NCBI RefSeq assembly: GCF_014651235.1
Contig: NZ_BMWM01000002.1
Location: 21,170-85,169 of the forward strand
Length of the DNA: 64,000 nt
Direction: 5' to 3'
Source: Leuconostoc lactis KCTC 3528 = DSM 20202
Lineage (GTDB): Bacteria > Bacillota > Bacilli > Lactobacillales > Lactobacillaceae
A program made the position numbers and the translations under genes. The notes under the pieces were generated by a model, which had not been told where the DNA came from, did not search any database, and saw nothing but the letters and a program-made list of their open reading frames with translations. Positions 54,714 to 61,802 of the stretch are shown here, piece by piece (the stretch's first letter is position 1; each line of letters opens with the position of its first letter).

Positions 54714-55031
54714 ATGGCAGATAGAACAGATAAGATGTTGAGAGATTATTTTTCAGGAAGATTGAAGCTAATGGCAGAGGTTGAGCCACGATACAAGCAA
54801 GATATTGCAGACATTACATTTTGTTTGTCAGTCATCAAGCCAGAACATAGCGAAGTCATCAAGCGATATTACAGTGATAAGTTTATAACGTGGGAAGAAG
54901 TTGTGAGCGAAGCAGGTAAAAGTCACTCGAGTTTACGGACATGGCGCAACGACTTTAAAACGTTATTGAATGTGATGACACAACACGGGGATGAATTTAT
55001 TGAGTTGAGACATGAAGCATTACAAGTGTAG
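54714..55031 (+). CDS. ArpU/sigma-like phage transcription regulator
   Basis: 105 residues behind GAGGTG. The C-terminal part (VIKRYYSDKFITWEEVVSEAGKSHSSLRTWRNDFKTLL, in two pieces) looks like a sigma-70 region 4-type helix-turn-helix, as in ArpU and RinA family regulators that turn on late phage genes. Such genes normally sit at the end of the early region; here it is next to ssrA, which is unusual. Confidence 0.65.
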   Translation: MADRTDKMLRDYFSGRLKLMAEVEPRYKQDIADITFCLSVIKPEHSEVIKRYYSDKFITWEEVVSEAGKSHSSLRTWRNDFKTLLNVMTQHGDEFIELRHEALQV

Positions 55032-55040
55032 TGCTTTTTT
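55016..55040 (+). terminator. Terminator overlapping the end of the ArpU-like gene
   Basis: AGCATTACA pairs with TGTAGTGCT (one G-T), followed by six T; the stop codon lies in the stem. Confidence 0.75.
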
Positions 55041-55139
55041 GTTTGAAATAAAAATACCCCCGCCCCTTGTTACTAGATTGTAGAGCACACACATACCGTT
55101 GCCTTATAAAAATGTTGAATTTTGAAAAGTTTTTTTATA

Positions 55140-55735
55140 GGGGGGTTATCCCATAAACGTTGATATAAAGGCTTTTATCAATTTCAGTACAGAACACAGG
55201 AATGCTGATATATCAACGTTTACAGCTTACTGGTTTCTAAAACGGGCATAGTTTATCACTACTGCCACAAGGGTTACATCCTATTTAACGTAAAAACTAC
55301 CCCCTAAACCCACCCTAGTTTTTGTAGTTATGGTTACTTTAGCTACCACTTTTAAGCCTATTTTTGAGTTAAGAACCCTTTAACGTTGCTATATTAACCT
55401 TGTCAAGCCCCCCATAGCTATCACAGAGAGTTATAGCGAATGTTTGTTATCGTTTGAAACGATAGCGAGATAGTCCGAGGTCATTTGAAACGACCACTAG
55501 ATGAGTTCCTTATGAATTTGATTGATAACGGATACAATCTCATCCCCGTATCAGTGAGCAAGATAGAGCTTGTGTATTGGTCTCAAAACAAGCTAGATAG
55601 CGTGTTAATTTGCGTTTGATATATTGATGAGTGTATTTATACCAGACAGACATTAAACGCTTAAAACGGCTGTCACAGCTTAATAAAATACATACCAAAA
55701 GGCACGAACTAGATAATATGAGTTCGTGCCTTTTT
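55140..55735 (+). ncRNA. Putative large structured RNA of the island
   Basis: There is no coding frame of note, but many helices: TAAACGTTGATATA/TATATCAACGTTTA (55154-55167 and 55209-55222); GGCATAG/CTA(c)TGCC (55245-55266); AAAAACTA/TAGTTTTT with a G-free C-rich loop (55292-55323); GTAGT/GCTAC; GCTAT/ATAGC; a stem with several G-T pairs (55444-55468); GGTC-TTT/AAA-GACC (55479-55495); GATAC/GTATC (55531-55552); AGCTTGT/ACAAGCT (55567-55594). It ends in a strong terminator. An extended -10 (TGCTATATT, 55390-55395) could start a shorter RNA. The family is unknown. Confidence 0.45.
55697..55735 (+). terminator. Strong terminator closing the non-coding stretch
   Basis: AAAAGGCACGAACT pairs with AGTTCGTGCCTTTTT around about 10 bases, followed by T. 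Nothing coding precedes it for 660 bases, so it implies a non-coding transcript. Confidence 0.85.
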
Positions 55736-55784
55736 AGTTTATACGGTTGTTCAAATATGGGGAGACATAAAACGATTTAGTGCT

Positions 55785-56065
55785 AAAAATGCAAGCAAAA
55801 GCAAGCATTAAAAGTCTTAAAGATGTTAGTAAATGATAGTGTGTAAGGTCACAAAAATGTTATCAAATGTCAACATGCAGGGTTTCAAAAATACTAGCAT
55901 TTACTAGCACGATAATACCAACAAATACCAACATACATAAGCGTTTAACCATTGCTATAAATGGTTATACATGGCGTTATAGAAAGGGTACAAGGTCACA
56001 AAAAAGGTTACATTTAGCGTTGCAAAAACGTTGCATTTTGTTGCAACCTTTTACGTACTTTATGC
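55785..56065 (+). repeat. Non-coding stretch with many short direct repeats
   Basis: Repeated words include GCAAGCA, AAGGTCACAAAAA (twice, about 143 bases apart), ATACCAACA, TACTAGCA and GTTGCA. An 80-codon open frame (55867-56109) is made of these low-complexity words and has no ribosome binding site or recognisable fold. It may be an iteron-like region or decayed sequence. Confidence 0.4.
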
Positions 56066-56110
56066 AATCTTCATTGTTATTGGGAAACAACAATAATTTA
56101 CATTTTTAAT

Positions 56111-56566
56111 TTAAAAAGCATTGAAATTATCATTATAGTATACAAGGGCTTCTATTATTTTTAATTGCAGAGACTCGGGATAAGGCAGTTCATTGATTAA
56201 CAATGCTATGATTTCTGACAGTTCGTCCTTAGTTATTTTTTTAATGACGGTGATTAGTACAATATTTTCCATTTCTTTCAGAAATATATCGACCACATGT
56301 CTATCATAACCGTTTATTTTCAAGAACAATGCTCCCAAAGCTATGCTACTACGTTTATTTCCGTCCAAAAAGGGATGATTGAAAGCGACTCCGTAAACTA
56401 AATGGGTGATTTTATCTTCAAAAGTAGGGTAGTAGGAGTCATTTTGAATGAATTGTAGGACGCTATCAAGGCCTCCAATATCTTTGGCTCCAGGTAAGCC
56501 ACCACTTGTATCTATAACATTATTATGCTCTTTAATGGCTTGTAGATAATCAAAATATAGAATCAT
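56111..56566 (-). CDS. Fic/Doc-family protein (putative toxin)
   Basis: 151 residues with the Fic active-site motif HPFLDGNKRSS (HPFxxGNxR complete), so it is probably an active AMP- or other nucleotidyl-transferase. It is the short Doc-like form without an inhibitory N-terminal helix that I can recognise. The start overlaps the end of the upstream HTH gene (ATGA), so the two form one operon and probably a toxin-partner pair. Confidence 0.85.
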   Translation of the reverse strand: MILYFDYLQAIKEHNNVIDTSGGLPGAKDIGGLDSVLQFIQNDSYYPTFEDKITHLVYGVAFNHPFLDGNKRSSIALGALFLKINGYDRHVVDIFLKEMENIVLITVIKKITKDELSEIIALLINELPYPESLQLKIIEALVYYNDNFNAF

Positions 56567-57561
56567 TTGTCCTTTAGCCTCTTAAAAACATCTATGTTTT
56601 CAGTTATTTGTTCCTGAAGAGACTTGCTTTTTTCGCCTAAGAATTTTTCGAAATCATCTTTGTTCATAGGATTGATATAGTCGCTTATGTTAGAGTGTAC
56701 AACGGATCTAAAACCGTAATCTCGGCTAGCCATTTTAGTTCTTGCATCATCAATTAACGGTTTTTGTAGAGGGTGTGATGAAAACTTATCAAGAATTTGT
56801 TTGGTTTCTATTTTTGTTAATTTTCTATTTAGTTCGTTATACTTTGATTCTATTTCATATGCCAATCCTGCTTCAAAACTTGCAATAAGAACTAATACTT
56901 CACTATACAAAGTATCACGCATGTTTTCTCGAGCCTTTAAATCCAAAAGTTTTTTATAGTCTTTTGCTTGTTCTTTAAAAATGGCTTTATATATCTCATC
57001 AGTAAAATATGCGTATTTATATGCATTCATGTCAACATAACTGTTTAATGCATTTGTAAACTGTTTTCTTTCAGTTTTTTCCCGATAACTTTGCTCTAAA
57101 AAAGAAGTGTCTCGTTGATTAACATATTTGACATTTCCTTTAGTTTTTTCTTGTAATACTTCTACTGTAATATCCAGTATTTTGCTTCTTAATTCTTGAG
57201 CAACACTACTAGTTTTTAATAGCATAGACAAATTTAAGATAGTTCTAATACTTGATATAGCAATATTTCTGACTTTGAGACCATCATTATTGATGGTCTC
57301 AAATACCTCTGGGTGTTGTTCTCGAAAATCGTTTAGTTTTTTTCCACTTAAAACAGAAAAGTCGTTGCGTTCTAACTCAACTCTGTGTTCCGAAATGGTT
57401 CTTTCTAGTGTTGGAATACTTATGTCAAAAAAATTTGCAACTTGCTGATTAGTGAAATATGATTGTTTAAAATTGTATATCTCTTCTACTTTTTCAAGTG
57501 CTAAATCATTATTTAATATATTTTGTCTATTAATATCTACATCTAAGTTATTATTATTCAT
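56563..57561 (-). CDS. HTH protein partner of Fic (RhuM/virulence-protein-like)
   Basis: 332 residues. An N-terminal helix-turn-helix (FTNQQVANFFDISIPTLERTISEH, in two pieces FTNQQVANFF and SIPTLERTI) is followed by a segment shared with phage antirepressor/RhuM-like proteins (ISSIRTILNLSMLLKTSSVA). A long helical C-terminal half contains ENMRDTLYSEVLVLIASFEAGLA. The ATG at 57561 follows AAGGGG. It is much larger than classical Phd antitoxins. It may repress the operon and restrain Fic; neither role is proven. Confidence 0.65.
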   Translation of the reverse strand: MNNNNLDVDINRQNILNNDLALEKVEEIYNFKQSYFTNQQVANFFDISIPTLERTISEHRVELERNDFSVLSGKKLNDFREQHPEVFETINNDGLKVRNIAISSIRTILNLSMLLKTSSVAQELRSKILDITVEVLQEKTKGNVKYVNQRDTSFLEQSYREKTERKQFTNALNSYVDMNAYKYAYFTDEIYKAIFKEQAKDYKKLLDLKARENMRDTLYSEVLVLIASFEAGLAYEIESKYNELNRKLTKIETKQILDKFSSHPLQKPLIDDARTKMASRDYGFRSVVHSNISDYINPMNKDDFEKFLGEKSKSLQEQITENIDVFKRLKDK

Positions 57562-57653
57562 TAGAAACCCCTTAATGTGCATAAAACAGGATACTAGTTT
57601 AACTTTTTAACGTGAACGCTTGGCACGTATGTACGCACTCTGTGAGTGCTTAT

Positions 57654-58250
57654 TTAATTAAGACTGTTGCTAATCCAATCGGCTACGTATGTTTCCAAAA
57701 AGGCGGCTATAACAATGAGTGGTAAAACATACTTAACATAGCTAGTTATTAACTGTTTTATCTCATCCATAAACTGAGTTGAGGTGTTCATCTTTTTAGA
57801 TATTTTGTTTCTCATCCACTTGTTAATACGGTCAAGCGCTACGATCCAGAAGCAAAGTGCTAATATTTCAATTAACATGTGTGGCAGAGAAGAAATTACA
57901 ATAGTTGTGCCTTTTGCAAGAGACATATTGAAGATGATACCAAACAGTATGCCAGGCAGTATAGCAGTGGCAAGGGGTTGTAGCCAGTACAAGAATGGTA
58001 TCGGAATAAGTCCTAGTATCAACATTTGTAACGGTACTTTAAAGCCATTATTTATGATGTAAGCCACAACTAAATCTAATCCAGATTTATGTTCTACTGA
58101 TTCAGGTATGTTACTTGAGACAGAGTTTATTGTTGATTGAATGTCAGGATGAATAAGATAAGTAAGTATAGACGATACAACAATAATCAACAGCATGAAA
58201 CATAAATATTTAAATGGTTGTTTTATATTTTCTTTAGATAAGTATTTCAT
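57654..58250 (-). CDS. SpoIIM/DUF95-family membrane protein
   Basis: 198 residues with about five hydrophobic segments. LGLIPIPFLYWLQPLATAILPG and GILFGIIFNMSLAKG match the stage II sporulation protein M family, which also occurs in non-sporulating lactic acid bacteria. The role here is unknown; as cargo of the island it may serve immunity or membrane functions. The base composition is AT-rich like the surrounding island. Confidence 0.75.
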   Translation of the reverse strand: MKYLSKENIKQPFKYLCFMLLIIVVSSILTYLIHPDIQSTINSVSSNIPESVEHKSGLDLVVAYIINNGFKVPLQMLILGLIPIPFLYWLQPLATAILPGILFGIIFNMSLAKGTTIVISSLPHMLIEILALCFWIVALDRINKWMRNKISKKMNTSTQFMDEIKQLITSYVKYVLPLIVIAAFLETYVADWISNSLN

Positions 58251-58314
58251 AATCAATCAATCTTTCATCTCAGCCAATAGCTTGGACAGGGAAGCATGAC
58301 ACAGAGTCTGGGTT

Positions 58315-58376
58315 CTCGTTAAAACAACGAGTTATTTTTTCGTTTTAAGTCACTTACTGATAGTAGGTGGCTTTTT
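58315..58376 (+). terminator. Two plus-strand terminator-like hairpins in a minus-strand gene block
   Basis: CTCGTT/AACGAG followed by TTATTTTTT (58315-58341), then AGTCACTTAC/GTAGGTGGCT followed by TTTTT (58348-58376). Neither has a T run on the minus strand. No plus-strand gene precedes them, so a small plus-strand RNA or a barrier to read-through is implied. Confidence 0.45.
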
Positions 58377-58388
58377 ATTTATAATTTA

Positions 58389-58544
58389 TTAATGGTTAAA
58401 CATTGATACCAACAACAAGATTAATCCGGCTACAGTAAGTAGTATTCCTGCAATCTGATATTGTTTGTTGTTATCTCGCTTGGATAGTGTAATAAAGGTT
58501 GTACCAGAAAAAAGAAAAGTTAGTGCTAGAAAAAAAGATGTCAT
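58389..58544 (-). CDS. Small two-helix membrane protein
   Basis: 51 residues behind GGAG. Two hydrophobic segments (TSFFLALTFLFSGTTFITL and IAGILLTVAGLILLLVSMF) are joined by a charged turn SKRDNNKQ. I do not recognise a family. It lies between immA and the SpoIIM-like gene in the same direction. Confidence 0.6.
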   Translation of the reverse strand: MTSFFLALTFLFSGTTFITLSKRDNNKQYQIAGILLTVAGLILLLVSMFNH

Positions 58545-58555
58545 AGTTTCAACTC

Positions 58556-58987
58556 CTATATATTCTTCAGTACAGCACTCTCAAGCGACATAGGTATACC
58601 AAAGTACGCCATGAAGTCATAAAGCTTACTGTATCTGTCTGTATTCTCGTCAAAGTAGAAATCAGCTAACATTTTAAACGCATAAGAATTAGCACTAATT
58701 TCAGCATCACTTTTGGCCAAAGGTGAGAATGCATAAGTTTTATGCTGTTCACCATTCAAAACATGTTGTAACTCATGGAATTGCCTAAAAGGGAGTGAGA
58801 ACTTAGTCTTAAAGTTAGGGTTAATGATGATTATGTTATCAGACGGTAAGGCAACATCTGGATCATATATAGAACCAGCCATTTCAGTAATGACAATCTT
58901 TTTATGTGTCAACTTATCAGCGTTATAGGTTGATACCACATCATTAAAGTAGTCTAGCGGGGATGTATAGTCGAGATATTCATACAT
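58556..58987 (-). CDS. ImmA/IrrE-family metallopeptidase
   Basis: 143 residues with the HExxH motif in FHELQHVLNGE. ImmA proteases cleave CI-type repressors to induce mobile elements such as ICEBs1. It starts one base after the repressor stop, so it is co-transcribed with its presumed target. Confidence 0.88.
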   Translation of the reverse strand: MYEYLDYTSPLDYFNDVVSTYNADKLTHKKIVITEMAGSIYDPDVALPSDNIIIINPNFKTKFSLPFRQFHELQHVLNGEQHKTYAFSPLAKSDAEISANSYAFKMLADFYFDENTDRYSKLYDFMAYFGIPMSLESAVLKNI

Positions 58988-59356
58988 TTATTTTCTTTCC
59001 TCACGTAACATCTTAACGAACGCAAGGATAGAATTTTTATAGTCCTCTGATAGTTCTTTACCCTCAAAAGACATAATTAACTCATCATCAGCTAAATCTA
59101 CGTGCTTTTTATCATCCCCGTCATCAGAGCCGTTGTGAGGCGTTTTAAGCGGGCTGTCTGTCTTGCCTTGTAGATACTCTACTGTGGTATCTAAAGCGTC
59201 AGCAATCAACGAGAGCATGGCATAAGAGGGAGTATATTTATCAGTTTCAATTTGTGCAATGCTTGAACGTGAAGAATTAACTAATTCAGCTAGAGAAGTT
59301 TGAGTTAGTTTTTTTATTTTGCGCTGTTCTTTCATGCGTTCTGATGTTACAGACAT
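58988..59356 (-). CDS. CI/ImmR-like HTH repressor
   Basis: 122 residues. An XRE-type helix-turn-helix (LTQTSLAELVNSSRSSIAQIE) at the N-terminus is followed by an acidic linker and a short C-terminal helix region; there is no LexA-like peptidase domain. That fits control by the neighbouring ImmA protease. The ATG at 59356 follows GAGGTG. It is divergent from the early operon. Confidence 0.87.
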   Translation of the reverse strand: MSVTSERMKEQRKIKKLTQTSLAELVNSSRSSIAQIETDKYTPSYAMLSLIADALDTTVEYLQGKTDSPLKTPHNGSDDGDDKKHVDLADDELIMSFEGKELSEDYKNSILAFVKMLREERK

Positions 59357-59436
59357 ATTAGCACCTCGATTAAATGTTAAGAATTTATAAAGCACTTAAT
59401 CAAAAATGAAACTTAATTAAGAAACTTTAAAGCGTA

Positions 59437-59518
59437 TTGTACAGTGAACTAACAAAAGTTATAGTTTAATTATTGAATGTTAGTTGAACGAACAAAATAT
59501 ATTTACTTGTACAGTGAA
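59437..59518 (+). promoter_or_regulatory. Repressor operator repeats of the divergent switch
   Basis: TTGTACAGTGAA occurs at 59437-59448 and 59507-59518, 70 bases apart in the same orientation, between the repressor and the early operon. They are good candidates for repressor or Cro-like binding sites. The promoters themselves are not clear. Confidence 0.55.
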
Positions 59519-59622
59519 TATACACTAATCATACCAGACAATACAGGTCAATTAAAGGCAAATAGATACATTTAAGTGCAAGAGTGAACCACTATAAAAG
59601 CAACGAGATGGGAGAAATTATC

Positions 59623-59889
59623 ATGACAGTATCAAACGCATTATTTAACGAAGCACAGGTAATCAAGGACACTAACAGCGCATTGGAAGACATCCAAGAA
59701 ACGTTAGCTCTCTCGTTGGTTGATAGCTTGAAAGCGGGCGACCATATCACAACGCCAACAATCATTGATATGTTGAAAGACTTGGAAGATATGCAACTCA
59801 AGTATTATGACCGTTTGGAAGAAAACGAGAACACACAAGGCGGTTTAGAGAACCAAGAACAATCAGGGGATGAGGAAACAGCAGAATGA
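59623..59889 (+). CDS. Hypothetical early protein
   Basis: 88 residues, acidic, mostly helical, behind GGGAG at good spacing. It is the first gene of the rightward early operon, overlaps the next by four bases (ATGA), and has no recognised domain. Confidence 0.65.
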   Translation: MTVSNALFNEAQVIKDTNSALEDIQETLALSLVDSLKAGDHITTPTIIDMLKDLEDMQLKYYDRLEENENTQGGLENQEQSGDEETAE

Positions 59890-60146
59890 AAATACCACGG
59901 TCAGAACAAGAAACAATCGTGATTTATGACGTTGAAGTAGGTAAGTGGCACATTGATACGACCTACCCACCACACATCAGAAAATACACGCCTGCTATGG
60001 GAGAAATTGAGGAAAAAACGCAAGATAGGTTAGCAGGTTTGATAAGTGATGAGTATAGTGGCTCATTCATGACAAGAAAGCGCAAAACACTAACGGATGA
60101 ACAACGCCAACGGGTAGTAGATCAACTAAGAAAGGGGCAAGCATAA
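59886..60146 (+). CDS. Hypothetical early protein
   Basis: 86 residues with a basic C-terminus (TRKRKTLTDEQRQRVVDQL). No domain is recognised. It overlaps both neighbours (ATGA and TAATG). Confidence 0.65.
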   Translation: MKIPRSEQETIVIYDVEVGKWHIDTTYPPHIRKYTPAMGEIEEKTQDRLAGLISDEYSGSFMTRKRKTLTDEQRQRVVDQLRKGQA

Positions 60147-60259
60147 TGAGTATCACAATTTGGTTAGGGCAAGTAATCACGATAATTGTATTAGTGGGTG
60201 GCACTTTTGTCGCTGGTATGGTGGTAGGCGACAGTCACAAGGGAGGACGTAAGGCATGA
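60146..60259 (+). CDS. Small single-pass membrane protein
   Basis: 37 residues: MSITIWLGQ, a hydrophobic helix (VITIIVLVGGTFVAGMVVG) and a basic tail. It shares one base with the preceding stop and overlaps the next start by four bases, so coupling supports that it is real. Confidence 0.5.
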   Translation: MSITIWLGQVITIIVLVGGTFVAGMVVGDSHKGGRKA

Positions 60260-60417
60260 ATTTGTACATCAAAACGTTGAATAAGCTATTTGAGACATTG
60301 CCTAGCATTGCAGACAGTGAAGCAATCAAAGGCCATGACAAAGCACGGGTGGAGATTATGACAGCCTATGAACATCTAGACAAAGCAATGACACGCCTAG
60401 TCATTGATAACGTGTAA
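60256..60417 (+). CDS. Small hypothetical early protein
   Basis: 53 residues, mainly helical (LFETLPSIADSEAIKGHDKA, then ARVEIMTAYEHLDKAM). It starts inside the previous stop (ATGA) with GGAGG about 8 bases upstream. No domain is recognised. Confidence 0.5.
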   Translation: MNLYIKTLNKLFETLPSIADSEAIKGHDKARVEIMTAYEHLDKAMTRLVIDNV

Positions 60418-60427
60418 AGGGGATGAA

Positions 60428-60694
60428 ATGGCAGTAAGTAATGATGAGCTAATGGAAGAATTAGCAGAAATGAATTTTCATATTTTACAGGGTATAGGAG
60501 ATGTAAAAGACACCCTAGACCAACAACACCACGTTTGGAAACGAGCCGAGAATGTGGCCAAGCACTTTGATGTGAGTTTAGGCACAGTCAAGAGCTGGAA
60601 AAGGCGTGGACTGATAACAGGTTATAAACATGACAAGATAGTCATTTATGACGTGTTAGTGATTGAACGTGATTTGTTTCAAGTAGAAAACTAG
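60428..60694 (+). CDS. HTH (MerR/excisionase-like) protein
   Basis: 88 residues behind AAAGGGGA. A C-terminal helix-turn-helix (NVAKHFDVSLGTVKSWKRRG) is followed by a wing-like strand (KIVIYDVLVIERD). It could be a DNA-binding regulator or excisionase. Confidence 0.6.
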   Translation: MAVSNDELMEELAEMNFHILQGIGDVKDTLDQQHHVWKRAENVAKHFDVSLGTVKSWKRRGLITGYKHDKIVIYDVLVIERDLFQVEN

Positions 60695-60709
60695 AAAGGA
60701 ATGCAGAGC

Positions 60710-61024
60710 ATGAAAAAGGGCATAAAAAAAGCACATCCCCGAGCGACCAAACTTACGGATGAGCCTAACCACAAACGCCCATATCATGGCTTTTGCTATA
60801 CACATTTTAACATGAATACAGATAAATTACTAAAAGTTTGGAATTTAGATCTACAAACATTATCAGGCGAGGCGCAAAAAATACAAGCGTTAGCTCATAC
60901 ACTCAATAAAGCCATTGAGGGCGGAGAGCTTGATACCGAGTACATCACGGATGTTATCGATATTATGGCAGGTTTTGCGATTGGTATTGTGAACAAAGCT
61001 GATGAGCTGGAGGTGGGACAATGA
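60710..61024 (+). CDS. Hypothetical early protein
   Basis: 104 residues with a basic N-terminus with Cys and His (KRPYHGFCYTHFNM) and a helical C-terminus. The ATG at 60710 has better spacing to AAAGGA than the one at 60701. It overlaps the next gene (ATGA). Confidence 0.6.
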   Translation: MKKGIKKAHPRATKLTDEPNHKRPYHGFCYTHFNMNTDKLLKVWNLDLQTLSGEAQKIQALAHTLNKAIEGGELDTEYITDVIDIMAGFAIGIVNKADELEVGQ

Positions 61025-61338
61025 CAGACACACCACTATCAAACATTGAGCAACAGATACTCAATACATTACCCGCAGGACGAGCGCAAGCAATCACATT
61101 GGAAAAATTAGCTTACTTATTGCGGATTAACAAAAAGCGTGTGAGCGATATTGTCGCAGACTTGCGTAAACGTGGTTATTTAATTGGTAGTAACCGACAA
61201 GCACACGGTGGCATGTATCTCATTGTCACAAGTAATGAGTTTTGGGAGACAGTCAACACGTTACAAAAGAGTGTTAATAGTCAACAAGCTATTATTAACG
61301 CTTTATTGAAGCATGAGGAAAGATTTACGAGGGAATAA
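61021..61338 (+). CDS. Winged-helix phage protein
   Basis: 105 residues. ITLEKLAYLLRINKKRVSDIVADLRKRGYLIG (read as two adjoining pieces) forms a winged helix-turn-helix of the type found in phage replication or regulator proteins. A helical tail follows. Confidence 0.65.
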   Translation: MTDTPLSNIEQQILNTLPAGRAQAITLEKLAYLLRINKKRVSDIVADLRKRGYLIGSNRQAHGGMYLIVTSNEFWETVNTLQKSVNSQQAIINALLKHEERFTRE

Positions 61339-61340
61339 AC

Positions 61341-61607
61341 ATGAGTAATTGTGAAAACACTTTCATAGTACAAACTAAATCAAAGTTAAGTTTGAAAGAT
61401 GTGAATGATGATGTGCAGGTACAACTTGAAAAAGCACAATCAATCACAGATTATCTAAGACGAATCAATGACAATCAACATGATATTAATAAAACACTAT
61501 TCAAAAATGATTATTTAGGTAGTGAAATTGGTAAAGCAGAGACCGCACTCGTCATTTTAAATGAATTTATTGATACTGCTGTGAATTTACTAGAAAGCGT
61601 TGAATAG
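61341..61607 (+). CDS. Hypothetical early protein
   Basis: 88 residues, helical and polar, starting three bases after the previous stop. No recognised domain. Confidence 0.55.
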   Translation: MSNCENTFIVQTKSKLSLKDVNDDVQVQLEKAQSITDYLRRINDNQHDINKTLFKNDYLGSEIGKAETALVILNEFIDTAVNLLESVE

Positions 61608-61617
61608 GGAGAATGAG

Positions 61618-61800
61618 ATGACACAATCACAACGAGTAGCGGTCAATCATGCTTTAGAAAGTGTGATGAGTGCTAAGAGCCTTGTAGACTTAGCGAGATA
61701 CCAAAAAGAGCCACAGAAACTCATAAGCATGTTGCTTAGAGTTGGGACTAACCTTGATGAGATTGAGACACGGTTGCAGACACTCAAAGGTAGGGTGTGA
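61618..61800 (+). CDS. Small hypothetical early protein
   Basis: 60 residues behind GGGAG, helical. It ends two bases before the primase start. No recognised domain. Confidence 0.55.
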   Translation: MTQSQRVAVNHALESVMSAKSLVDLARYQKEPQKLISMLLRVGTNLDEIETRLQTLKGRV

Positions 61801-61802
61801 CC

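Noticed and set aside
55440..55500. Resemblance to tracrRNA pieces (TAGTCCG next to TTGAAA hairpins)
   Set aside because: Only short words match, and there is no CRISPR array, anti-repeat or cas gene in the window.
55867..56109. 80-codon open frame on the plus strand
   Set aside because: No ribosome binding site, composed of the local repeat words and no recognisable fold; treated as non-coding.
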